This document shows positions 35,498-47,000 of a DNA stretch of 64,000 nt, piece after piece (the first letter of the stretch is position 1; each line of letters begins with the position of its first letter). The stretch is from Craspedostauros australis (taxonomy: Eukaryota; Bacillariophyta; Bacillariophyceae; Mastogloiales; Achnanthaceae). The notes below the pieces were generated by a model. The model saw only the letters and a list, made by a program, of their open reading frames with translations. It was not told the DNA's origin and searched no databases. The stretch lies in contig JAMXDE010000088.1 of assembly GCA_026770025.1 (NCBI GenBank), positions 1 through 64,000 on the forward strand, in the 5' to 3' direction. The translations under genes and the position numbers were made by a program.

Positions 35498-35648
35498 GGT
35501 GTTGACTTCCCCCTCCTCCCCCACAAGTCAGCCATTTCATGGGACTTGTGCCATCCTCCAGTAGTTGGAATGGTGTTGACTTCCCCCTCCTCCCCCACAA
35601 GTCCGCCATTTCATGGGACTTGTGCCATCCTCCTGTAGTTGGAATGAT
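35498..35648. repeat. 74-bp hairpin repeat, pair 4
   Basis: Two units. The second has CG in place of AG in the bulge, with both stems unchanged. Confidence 0.9.
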
Positions 35649-35747
35649 ATTAACAATAGTTCATTTGATGTTGACAGATAGTTCATTTGCCATTGACAGT
35701 GTTCATCTCACATTGACGATGTTCATCTCACATTGACCATGTTCATC

Positions 35748-36125
35748 TCACATTAACGTGGTTGCACGTGTTATCACATGTTGTTTGTGTTGTACTCATG
35801 CATCACTATCTCCATCACCAAGTTGATTCAGAGCGTGGTTCTTGTTGTCACATGTGCGTACGGGCATGGTGAACATGTGTGTGTGCTCACATGTACATGA
35901 CACTGTGTATTGCAAGTACTGATTGATGTTGAATACTTTGATCATCAATATCTCACGTTGTAGAGGTCGGTTGAAGATGGTAGAAGTGTTGACGTGTGTG
36001 TACGGACACGTTGCGTGTGTGTGTACACTTAGATGTACGTGAACATGTGTACATCATGGTGTAGCGTGGTGTACATGTTTAACATGGTGTATCGTGTGGC
36101 TCGTACTATCTCGTGTTGTTTGGGA
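35748..36125. repeat. 365-bp dispersed repeat, copy 2
   Basis: Second copy of 34,431-34,795. Here it continues without a break into the ACGT-rich sequence that also lies beside both copia relics. Confidence 0.8.
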
Positions 36126-37196
36126 GTTGCGGATGATGAACATTCGTCCGCACTTTCGGGGAGTTGCGGAACATCGATATTTTCCATACAAGAACGTCCG
36201 TACGTCGACCGTATGTATTGCGCGCCCATACAAACGTCTGTACGTCGTCCGTCAATCGACCCAAACTTCGGTCTGGCCGTCGTACGTCACCGTGTTAAAT
36301 CCTCGTACATTAGGGTTTGATTGATTGCACCTGTGGACCTTCAGACGCAAGTTAGGGTTTATAAAAGCCGGAACCTGTGAAAGTCAAAGGTGATATTTTT
36401 GGCATTTTTGGTTGTGGTGGTGTGGAGTGGGCTCTTGGGCACGTTTATTGACGCTCGCTTTTGTCAACGGATGGATATTGAGCGAGCTGTGGGGTGTTGA
36501 AGTTTGTCATTATTTTGGGGGTTTTGTGGTATTTTGGGAGGTGGGGGACATGGACATTTGGTGGTACATTTGGGAGTTGCGGAAAATGGTGAATTGGGTG
36601 GTACATTAGCGTCCGTGCGTCGTCCGTAGTGTATTGGATTGTGGATAATCGGTCTGTCATTCGTCCGTTTGTGTGTGTGTACAGTCATTGGTCTGTACGT
36701 TGTTCGTTGTGAGTGCGTAGTGTGTAGTGTGTGTACAGTCGTTGTGCGTTGTTCGCTGTGAGTGTGAGGGTGAGGGTGAGGGTGAGTGTGAGTGCGAGGG
36801 TGAGGGTGAGGGTGAGTGCATGCCATTGCTGCTCATGTGTGTCGTAGGGTGTAGTGACGTCCTTGTATTGTGGGTTATTGTGCAATGGCATGTTGTGTGA
36901 TCGAGTTTTGACTTTGTGGGCATTGTTCGGGCACTTGTGTGTGTGTGTTTTTGCTGCCAGTGTGTTGGGGGCTATTAGCAACATTCTTTTTGGGGTTGTT
37001 GTGCATTGGGGTGTAGTGAGCTGTATCTTGATGTATGATTGGTGCTGTCAAGTGTTAGGGTGATGCTTTTGTGTCCTGGATTATTGTGCTTTGGTCTGTA
37101 GTGAGCAGTGTTTTGATGTATGATGGGTGCTGGAAATTGCTTTGGTTTTGTGCATTTTGTTATCGTGCATGGGCATTTAGTGAGCAGTTGGTGTCA
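36126..37196. repeat. Copia-free copy of the dispersed repeat and GT spacer
   Basis: Homologous to about 11,390-12,850. It contains the ACGT cluster (36,195-36,300), gttagggtttataaaagcc (~36,352) and a gtgagggtgagg microsatellite (36,760-36,820) in place of the long (TG)n. No conserved reading frame. Confidence 0.7.
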
Positions 37197-40100
37197 TGTT
37201 GTGCCATGGCCTTGTCTCTGTGCATGCTTTGTGTGTCTTGTGTGCCTTTGCTACTCGTGTATTGAGGGTTGCAGGTTATTAGCAATGTTGTATCTTGGTT
37301 GTTTGTGCATTTCCTCGTTGTGAGCAGTGTGTGAGCAGTGTGTGAACAGTGTGTTGTGATTTGGCCATTCAAGCTTGTAGGGAACCATGTGATCAGTGTG
37401 TGTGCACTGTGTGCGCTGTCTGTGTGTGCGTGTTGGCCAGTGACTGCAAGTGACTGCAAGTGTGAAACATCGTGATCCATTCTGCATTATGGTCCATCTT
37501 TGAGTCTGATAATGAACATCATGAAGCTGCCGGCTGCATGTGCCACGCGTGTATCATGTCATACGTGCTATGTAACGTGTATGAATGTTGTTGGATGTGT
37601 GATTACCGCAATTGGCAGTGGTGAGAGAGTATCCGTAAATGTGTGCAAGTGTGAGATATTATTTTGCTCCATCACGGTCCACTTTGGAGTGTGACAACTA
37701 GCATCATGGAGTATCCGACCGCATGTAATACACTTGGTCCCATGTCAAGGTAGCTTTGAAGTGTGTATGAGGGTTGTTGGATGTGTGATTACTGCAGTTG
37801 GAGGTGTTGAGATATGGGCCGGAAGTGAGTGCAAGTGTGAGATATTATTGTGATCCAACATGATCCATCATGATCCATCCTTGAGTGAGACAATGATGGT
37901 GATGGAGTGATTGGCCGCATGCGATATACTTGGGCTATGTCATGCGTGCAATGGGGCATGTGTGAGGGTTGTGGAATGTGTGAAATATTGTGGTTGGTGG
38001 TGTTGAGATATGGGCTGGAAGTTACTGCAAGTGTGAGATTTCATTATCCATCTTGGTCCATCTTTGATTGTGACAGTGACAACAAGCATCATGGAGTAGC
38101 TGACCACATGTGCCACGCTTGTATCATGTCAAGGTAGCTTCGAAGTGTGGATGATCGTTGTTGGATGTGTGATTACCACAGCTGACAGTGTTGAGACATG
38201 GGCCAAAAGTAGCTGCAAGCGTGAGATATTATTGTGATCCATTATGCATTATGGTCCGCCTTTGAGTGTGACAATGAACATGATTGAGCAGCCGGACGCA
38301 TGTGCCACGCTTGTATCGTGCCATGAGTGTTATGGGGTGTGTGCGAGCGTTGATGGTTGTGCCAATGACGCAATTGGTGGTGGTGAGAGAGGATTTGGAA
38401 ATGTGTGCAAGTGTGAGATATTATTCTGATCCATCATGGTTCAGGTTTGTGTGCAAAACTGAAGATCCTGGAGTTGCCAGCCACACGTGATACGGATGTG
38501 ATGTATTGTGTATGGTGTATTGCATGTGCCATGGTGTGTGTGTGAGCGTTGTGGGATGTGCAAGTATTGTTGTTGATGGTGTTGAGAGAGTTAGGGTAAG
38601 CCAGAAGCATCTGCATAATTCGAGATTGTGTGATCCATCATGGTCCATGTTTGAGTGTAAAGGTAACAATGAGCATCATGTTCTTGCCAACCACCTGTGA
38701 TACGGATGTGGTGTCTTTGTTCGTGCCATGGGGAATGTGTATGCGATGCTGGACGTGCGAGTATCGTTGTTCATGGTGTTGTGAGAGTGGCCGGAAGTAT
38801 CTGCAAGTATGTGAGATAGTGTGATGCATCATGGCCCGTCTTTGAGTCTGTCAATGAGCATCATGGAGTTGCTGACCGCATGTGATACGGATGTGGTGTA
38901 TTGTGCATGCCACCAAGCATGTGCGAGCGATGTTGGATGCACAATTATCGCAGTTGATCGTGTTGTGAGTGAGGCCAAAAATGCCTGCAAGTATGTGAGT
39001 TATGAGCCAAAATGGTCCATCTTTGAGTGTAAAAACTAGAATCATGGAGTTGCTGGTCACATGTAACATGGATGTGGTGTATTACATGTGCCATGGGGCG
39101 TGTGTATGGGATGTTGGATGTGTGATACATTGCATGTGATGGTGTTGAGAGAGAGGCCGGGAGCATCTGCAAGTTTGAGTGTTTTTGGTCCATCATGGTT
39201 CATCTTTGAGTGTCATTGAGCATCATGGAGTTGCTGGCCGTTTGTTAGACGGATGTGACAAGTCATGTGTGCTATGGGGCGTGTGTATTGGCTGTCGGAT
39301 GTGGGAATATCGCAGCTGATGGTGTTGTGAGAGTTAGGGTTTATAAAAGCCGGAAGCATTGTATCAGCAAGTATGTGATTTTGTGATCCATCTTTGAGTG
39401 TGGCAGCAACAATGAGCATCATGTCGTTGCTGACCAGATGTGACATGGATGTGGTGTATTGTGTATTGTGCGTGCCATGGGGCGTGTGTATGTGATGTTG
39501 ATGTTGATGGTGTGAGTATTGTTGTTGATGGTGTCGTGAGAGGGGTCAGAAGCATCTCAAGTTTGAGGTATTGTGATCCATCATTCATCATGATTCACCT
39601 TTGAACGTGACAGTAACAATGAGCATCATGGAGTTGCCATTGCTGCCCACATGTGATACGGATGTATGTATTGTGTATCTTGCGTGCTATAGATATGGGG
39701 CGTGTGTATGCGATGTTGAATGTGCGAGCATCGCTGTTGGTAGTGTCGAGAGAGTTAGGGTTAGCCAGAAGCATTGTATCAGCAACTGTGAGAATTCGTG
39801 CTCCACCATGATCCACATTTGAGCATGTCAACGAGCATCAAGGCGTTGCCAGCCATAAGTGATACGGATGTGACGTATTGTGCGTCCTTCGTAGCGTGTG
39901 AGATCGTTGTAGGATGTGCGGGTATCGTTGTTGATGGTGTTGTGAGAGGGACCGGAAGTATCAGCAAAGTTTGAGATGTTAGGGTGTTGTGATCCATCAT
40001 GGTCCATCGTTGAGTCTTACAATGAGCATCTTGTAGTTGCCAGCCGCATGTGATATGGATGTGGCATGTCATGCGTTCCATGGGGCGCGTGTATGCGATG

Positions 40101-40917
40101 TTGGATGTGCAAGTTTCACAGTTGATGGTGTTTTGAGAGTTAGGGTTAGCCAGAAGCATTGTATTGGCAAGTACATGATTGAGTGATCCATCATCCATCA
40201 TGATCCATCTTTGAGTGTGACAGTAACAACAAGCATCATGGAGTTGCTGGCTGCATGTGATACGGATGTGGTGCATTGTGCATTGTGCGTGCCATTTGGC
40301 GTGTGTATGCGATGTTGGATGTGTGAGCATTGCAGTTGGTAGTGTTGAGAGAGGGGCCAGAAATATTTGCAAGTATGTGATCCATCATCCACCATAATCC
40401 ATCTTTGAGTGTGACAATGAGCATCATGGAGTTGCTGGCCACATGTGCCGCGCTTGTATCGTGTCATGTGTGGTGTGGGACGCCTCCTGGCATTGTTGGA
40501 TGTGTGACTACCGCAATCAGAGGTGTGAAGAGAGAAGCCAGAAGCGACTGCATGTGTGAGAGAATGTGATCCACCATCCACCATCCACCATCCACCATCC
40601 ACCATCCACCATGGTCCATCTTTGAGTGTGATGGTAACAACGAGCATCATCAAGTGGCTGGCCACATGTTCCATGCTTGCATCGGGTCATTCGTGGTGTG
40701 GGACGCCTCCTGGCATTGCTGGATGTGTTGTTGGATGTGTGACTACTGCAATCAGAGGTGTTGAGAGAGAGAAGCCAGAAGTGACTGCAAGTGGGTGCTG
40801 TGTGGTGAGTGATGGCAGTTGCTGTGCATTCCATTTTGGGTGTGTGAGTTGTGTATGGCTAATGGAATTGTATTGATAGTGTGTCAGCCGCTCCACAGTG
40901 TGTTCCAACCGTGTGTG

Positions 40918-40961
<44 letters not shown>

Positions 40962-40964
40962 TGT

Positions 40965-40983
<19 letters not shown>
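37197..40983 (+). repeat. Segmental duplication B, copy 2, with ~195-bp satellite array 3
   Basis: Copy of 30,367-34,153. The satellite monomers, TTAGGG runs and ccacc repeats are in the same places, shifted by 6,830. Confidence 0.9.
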
Positions 40984-40995
<12 letters not shown>

Positions 40996-41272
40996 AGTGT
41001 GTGTGAATGAGTGTGAATGAGTGTGTGTGTGTGTGTGTGTGTGTGAGTGTGAGTGTGAGTGTGAGTGTGAGTGTGAGTGTGAGTGTGATTGTGATTGTGA
41101 GTGTGAGTGTGAGTGTGAGTGTGAGTGTGAGTGTGAGTGTGTGTTAGTGTTAGTGTTAGTGTTAGTGTGAGTGTGAGTGTGAGTGTGAGTGTTAGTGTGA
41201 GTGTTAGTGTGAGTGTTAGTGTTAGTGTTAGTGTTAGTGTTAGTGTTAGTGTTAGTGTTAGTGCAAGGGTGT
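40917..41272 (+). repeat. GT tract grading into TGAGTG and TTAGTG hexamers
   Basis: From left to right: (GT)n, then (GAGTGT)n (41,042-41,140), then a mixed run of gttagt and gtgagt hexamers, then pure (GTTAGT)n to about 41,262. It then joins the ~150-bp array. Confidence 0.95.
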
Positions 41273-42885
41273 GTGTGATGAATTTGTATCAAGGGTTAGG
41301 TTGGGCGATACGTTCAGGAGTTAGTTTCATGGTTGGGGGTGGGGTATAGGAATAGATATCGGCCAATATGTGTTGTATGGTGAGGGATGAAAAGGGTTAG
41401 GGTGTTAGGGTGTTAATGTGTGATGAATTTGTGGCAAGGGTGAATGGCTGATGAACTTGTATCAAGGGTTAATGTGCGATGAATTTGTATCAAGGGTTAG
41501 TTTGGGCAATACTTTTAGGAGTTAATTGCGTGGTTGGGGTTAGGGGTTAGGGTATAGTAATAGATATTGGCCAATGTGTGTTGTGCCATGAGTGATGACA
41601 AGGGTCAGGGTGTTATGAATTTGTATCAAGGGTTGCTGTGTGACAAATTTGTATCAAGGGTTAGGTTGGGCGATACGTTCAGGAGTTAGTTTCGTGGTTG
41701 GGGGTGGGGTATAGGAATGGATGTTGGCCAATATGTGTTGTATGGTGAGTGATGAAAAGGGTTCCAGCATTTTGAACTTGTGTCAAGGGTGAATGGCTGA
41801 TGAATTTGTTAGGGTGTTAATGTGCGATGAATTTGTATCAAGGGTTAGGTTGGGCAATACTTGCAGCAGTTAGTTGCGTGGTTGGGGGTTAGGGTATGGG
41901 GTTAGGGTATAGGAATAGATATTGGCCAATGTGTGTTGTGCCGTGAGTGATGAAAAGGGTTCCAGCATTTTGAACTTGTGGCAAGGGTGAATGGCTGATG
42001 AACTTGTATCAAGGGTTAATGTGCGATGAATTTGTATCAAGGGTTGGGTGGGCAATACTTTTAGGAGTTAGTTGCGTGGTTGGGGGTGGGGTATAGGAAT
42101 AGATATCAGCCAACATGTGTTGTGCCATGAGTGATGGTAAGGGTTGGGGCTTTATGAACTTGTATCAAGGGTTAATGTGTGATGAATTTGTATCAATGGT
42201 TAATGGGTGATGAATTGGTATCAAGGGTTGGGTGGACACTACTCTCAGGAGTTAGTTGCGTGGTTGGGGGTGGGGTATAGGAAAGGATTTTGGCCAATAT
42301 GTGTTGTATGCTGAGTGATGAAAAGGGTTAGGGTGTTAATGTGTGATGAATTTGTGGCAAGGGTTAATGGGTGATGAATTTGTATCAAGGGTTAATGTGT
42401 TATTGTGTTAATGTGTTAATGTGTGATGAATTTGTTTCAAGGGTTAGGTTGGCAATACTTTTAGGAGTTAGTTTGCGTGGTTGGGGGTGGGGTATAGGAA
42501 TAGATATCGGCCAATGTGTGTTGTATGCTGAGTGATGAAAAGGGTTAGGGTGTTGGTGCTTTATGAACTTGTAGCAAGGGTTAATGTGTGATGAACTTGT
42601 ATCAAGGGTTAATGGGTGATGAATTGGTATCAAGGGTTGGGTGGACACTACTCTCAGGAGTTAGTTGCGTGGTTGGGGGTGGGGTATAGGAAAGGATTTT
42701 GGCCAATATGTGTTGTATGCTGAGTAATGAAAAGGGTTAGGGTGTTAATGTGTGATGAATTTGTGGCAAGGGTTAATGGGTGATGAATTTGTATCAAGGG
42801 TTAGGTTGGGCGATACGTTCAGGAGTTAGTTGTGTGGTTGGGGGTGGGGTATAGGAATAGATATCGGCCAATGTGTGTTGTATGG
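41273..42885 (+). repeat. ~150-bp satellite array 3
   Basis: Same family as 5,146-6,465, with ggggtataggaatag or a one-base variant in most units. The units near 42,230 and 42,640 share ggtggacactactctcagg, so there is a local higher-order repeat of about 410 bp. Confidence 0.9.
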
Positions 42886-43684
42886 TGAGTGATGGCAATT
42901 CATGTACATTCCATTTTGGATGCATGGGTTGCACTTGGCTTGCAACATCATGAGTGACCTATGTTCCAACCATGTGTCAACCGTGCAGACAGTGCGGACA
43001 GTGCGGACAGTGTGGACAGTGTGGATGATGTGTGCAGTGTGTGCAGTGTGTGCGGTGTGTGTGGTGTGTGTGGTGTGTGTGGTGTGTGTGGTGTGTGTGG
43101 TGTGTGTGGTGTGTGTGGTGTGTGTGGTGTGTGTGGTGTGTGTGGTGTGTGTGGTGTGTGTGGTGTGTGTGGTGTGTGTGGTGTGTGTGGTGTGTGTGGT
43201 GTGTGTGGTGTGTGTGGTGTGTGTGGTGTGTGTGGTGTGTGTGGTGTGTGTGGTGTGTGTGGTGTGTGTGGTGTTTTGGAGTGTGTACATGTGCTGTGGG
43301 TCGAGATTGGCCAGCTGTTATTGTGGGATGAGTGATGGCCATTGCTGCACTTTGAATTTTGGGAGAGTGAGTTGTATCAAGCTTGCAGAACTGTATGTCA
43401 ACCATTGTCAACCATTCCGTCAGTGTGCAAGGTGGCTGGAGTGTGTGCATGGGCTGTGACTGCATACGGCTCAGTGTGAATTATGTGGTGGGTGATGGAA
43501 ATGGCTGTGCCTTGCATTTTGGGTTGTCCACAGCATGAACCATTATGTGTGAGCTGTATGTGAGCAGTGTGTGAGCCATTTGTGAGCAGTGTGTGTGAGC
43601 CATATGTGAGCAGTGTGTGTGAGCCATATGTGAGCAGTGTGTGAGCCATATGTGAGCAGTGTGTGAGCCATGTGAGCAGTGTGT
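42886..43684. repeat. Diverged third copy of the block head, with 9-bp repeat
   Basis: Related to 1-480 and 17,612-18,100 (shared cttgcaacatcatgagtga and ccatgttccaacc-type words). It contains about two dozen copies of GTGTGTGGT (43,055-43,272), which are open in several frames on both strands only because the unit is a multiple of three without stops. Confidence 0.85.
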
Positions 43685-43930
43685 GAGCTTGGTACAAGCG
43701 ATGTGTTACCTTCATGACGGTGTGAAGAGTGGTGTGTGCGTGCAGTCGCCTCTAACTTGCGTTATTGTTTTCTTGCGCCATGTGAACAGTGTGTGAGTCA
43801 TGTGTGAGCTTGGTACAAGCAATGTGTTACTTACTTGACGGTGTGAAGAGTGGTGTGTGCAGACGATAGCCTCTAACTTGCGTTATTAGTTTTCTTGCGC
43901 CATTTGAACAATGTGCGTGATGTGTGCGCA
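43685..43930 (+). repeat. ~121-bp tandem duplication
   Basis: gtgtgagcttggtacaagc, then gacggtgtgaagagtggtg, then cctctaacttgcgttatt, then ttttcttgcgccat occur twice, about 121 bp apart and with few differences. It lies downstream of the YR gene. Confidence 0.85.
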
Positions 43931-44093
43931 GTTCAAGAGCTGTGTTTCAGTGTGAGGTGAACAGTGTGCTAGCCTTTTGAGCTGTGTGGTGAGATGGTAA
44001 TCGATATATGTATTATTGTGCTATGATGTAGATGTGGAAAGTGTGATGCATGGACCTCGCTGAGACTGCTTCATGGTTGCTGAGTGTGTGCAT
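43931..44093. other. Short region downstream of the YR gene
   Basis: Not repetitive. On the minus strand it would hold the 3' untranslated region and termination signals of the YR gene. I see no clear polyadenylation word. Confidence 0.4.
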
Positions 44094-47000
44094 TCACTCG
44101 TCATCTTCAGTTGCAGAAGCACGGATTTCTGTAAGCTCTTGATTCAAAGTGGTCACACTCTTCTCAAGGCCTTGGAGCCTCTTGAGGACGTTCTCCTTCT
44201 TGGTGTTCTGCTCATTCAACTTTAGATTGGCGGTTTTGAGGCCAACACATTGCTTTTGGAGCATCTCGATCATGAGACGCTGTTTCTTCATGGTTTGCTG
44301 TGATGTGTCTTCGTCACAATCGCAATCAGTGCGTGAGGCATCACTGTGTCCAACAAAACCACGTTTGGATGGAGATACGGCAGCTGTTGGAGCAATGGAG
44401 GGGAAGGGAGGCGGTGCGGCGACTGGTGCAAAGACAAAGGGAGAAGTGTTGGGCGATGTAGGCATCTGAGGTGGTGCTCTGTGAGTGCTGTTTTCATGAG
44501 ATGCGGTCATTTGAGATCCTTGATTTTTGTGTAGACGAGATGGAACGCTGCTGTGCTTGACAGGCAATGCAGATTCAGCAGCTGGTGCTGGTTGTGGCAT
44601 TGATGGTGTCCTGTGGGCGTCCTTGTGAGTCTTCCTGTACTTGGAGGGCGATACACACACAGATGCAGCTGCTGGTGGTGCCTTGCGGGTTCCCTTGCGC
44701 ATGAAAGGCGATGTGGCTGGTGCTAGTGGCGCTGCTGGTGGTGCCTTGCGGGTGGGTTTGCGCGTGAAAGGCGATGTTGGTGGTGCTGGTGCTGGTGTTG
44801 ATGGTGTCCTGCGGGCGTCTGTGTGAGTCTTCCTGTACTTGGAGGCCGATACACACGCAGATGCAGCTGCTGGTGGTGCCTGACAAGTATTCTTACGGGT
44901 GACAGGCCATGAAGATGCAGCAGCAGCTGCTGGTGGTGCCTTGCAGGTTCCCTTGCGCGTGAAAGGCGACGTTGGTGGTGCTGGTGGCGCTGCTGGTGGT
45001 GCCTTGTGGGTGTTTGTACGCGTGAAAGGCGATGGAGCTGTTGCAGCTGTTGCAGCTAGTGCTGATGGTGCTGATGGTGCCTTGCAGGCGCCATTTTCCG
45101 TGAAAGGTGATGTGGCTGGTGCTGGTGGCGTCTTGCAGGTGTTCTTGCGCATGAAAGGCGATGTTGGTGGTGCTGGTGGCGCTGCTGCTGGTGCCTTGCG
45201 TGTGGTTTTGTGCGTGAAAGGCGATTTGGCTGGTGCTGCTGGTGCCTTGCAGATGTCCTTGCACGTGTCCTTGCGCGTGAAAGACGATGTTGGTGGTGCT
45301 GCTGCTGCTGCTGCTGTTGGTGTTGGTGGTGCCTTGTGGATGTCCTTGCGCGTGTCCTTGCGCGTGAAAGGCGATTTGGCTGGTGCTGCTGGTGCCTTGC
45401 GGACGTCCTTGCGCGTGTCCTTGCGCGTGAAAGGCGATGTGGCTGGTGCTGTTGGTGCTGCTGCTGTTGGTGCTGTTGGTGCTGTTGCTGTTGGTGCTGT
45501 TGGTGCTGTTGGTGCTGTTGCTGTTGGTGCTGTTGCTGATGGTGCCTTGCGCGTGTCCTTGCGCGTGAAAGGCGATGTGGCTGGTACTGGTGGCACTTCT
45601 GGTGATGCCTTGCAGATATCCTTGTGCATATCCTTGTGCGTGAAAGGCAATGTGGCTGGTGCTGGTGGCGCTTCTGGTGGTGCCTTGCTGGTGTCCTTGC
45701 GCGTGAAAGGCAATGCAGATGCAGCTGTTGTTGGCACTGGTACTCCTGGTGGCGTTGGTGCTGGTGGCACCTTGTCCGTGTCCTTATGGATTGTCTTGTG
45801 CGAAGTTTGTTGCTCTTGCACAAACAAAGACTCAGTGGGCAAGGAACTGGAAGCTGGCTCACTGTCTCCATCATTGCTGCAATCCTGAGCACTGGTGTCA
45901 TCGTTGACAAGCATGTCTGTGCCATGGCTGTGTCCAGTTGCATTGCCTTCATTGCTTGTATTGGAAAGCTCAACCCATTCATTGTCGTCTCTGGCTAAAT
46001 CCATATGTTCCCAAGAATAATCCAAAAAGCGCCCACGACTGCGTCTGGTGTTTCTGGGGCGTCTGGTGCAGAAGGGACAACCTGCGGATCCTATCTCTGG
46101 TTCGAAGTTCCTGTTGCCTGTGAGATTGTTGTTGCCAATGCCATGTCCGCTGTCACCAACAATGTGACCAACATTGTGACCGACAATGTGGCCCATGCTT
46201 TCACTGTCATTGACACTGACAGTGTCAATGACATTGAGATGGTGATTGTCACGGCCATTGTCACTGTCATGGTCATGGTCACGGACATTTTGATGGCTAT
46301 TGTCGCTGCCATGGCCACTGTCACCCACATTGTTGGTGTCATCGTCTTCTTCCTTGTCAGAAGCATCATCTTCCTTGTCAGAGGTGTCGTAGACTGGCCT
46401 GGCTTGATTCTTGCTGTCACCCTCATTGTTGTCATCCTCGTCATTGTCATTGTCATTGTCATTGCTGTCATCGCTGTCATTGCCATCATCGCCGTCATTG
46501 CCATCATCGTCGTCCTTGTCGTCCTCGTCATCATCATCCTCGTCCTCTTCATCATACTCATTTTCATCATTATCATCATCATCATCATTGTTGTCTTCGT
46601 CCTTGTCATCATCCTCACTTTCGTCATCGTCATCATTGCCATCATTGACATCATTGCCATCATCATCAGATGCATCGTCATCAGATGCATCATAGACTGG
46701 TCCTCTTTGAATCTGGCTGTCATCCACATCGTTGTTGTCGTCGTCCTCCTCCTCCTCGTCATCAGACGCATCATAGACTGGTCCTCTTGGAAGCTCCTCG
46801 TCAGCAGCATGTGGTCCTGCATCATAGAAGGCTTGTTCATCAATGTTTCCCCCATGCTTCTTGCAGTAGTCAATCATTCCAAGCTGAGTATCGGTCAATT
46901 TTTCTGCTTTGTATCGGATGCGACCAACCACAGCAATGCCAGCAGCACGTGGATCGAGGCGGTTGGCTGTGGCTTGGGCAAAGAGACGCAAATTGGTGGA

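Noticed and set aside
34174-35598. Recurrent minus-strand frames starting MGEEGEVNT
   Set aside because: Readings of the 74-bp hairpin repeat. The repeat is not a multiple of three, and the frames end outside it at unrelated places.
34187-35648. CRISPR-like array
   Set aside because: Units are in tandem pairs with no unique spacers, and the context is eukaryotic.
42902-43459. Cys/Val/Gly-rich and His/Thr-rich frames on both strands
   Set aside because: Produced by the 9-bp GTGTGTGGT repeat, which has no stop in several frames.
44899-45888. Plus-strand frame of 329 codons, Gly/Ala/Val/Leu-rich
   Set aside because: It is antisense to the SPFTRK repeats of the YR gene; its openness follows from the repeat's codon pattern.
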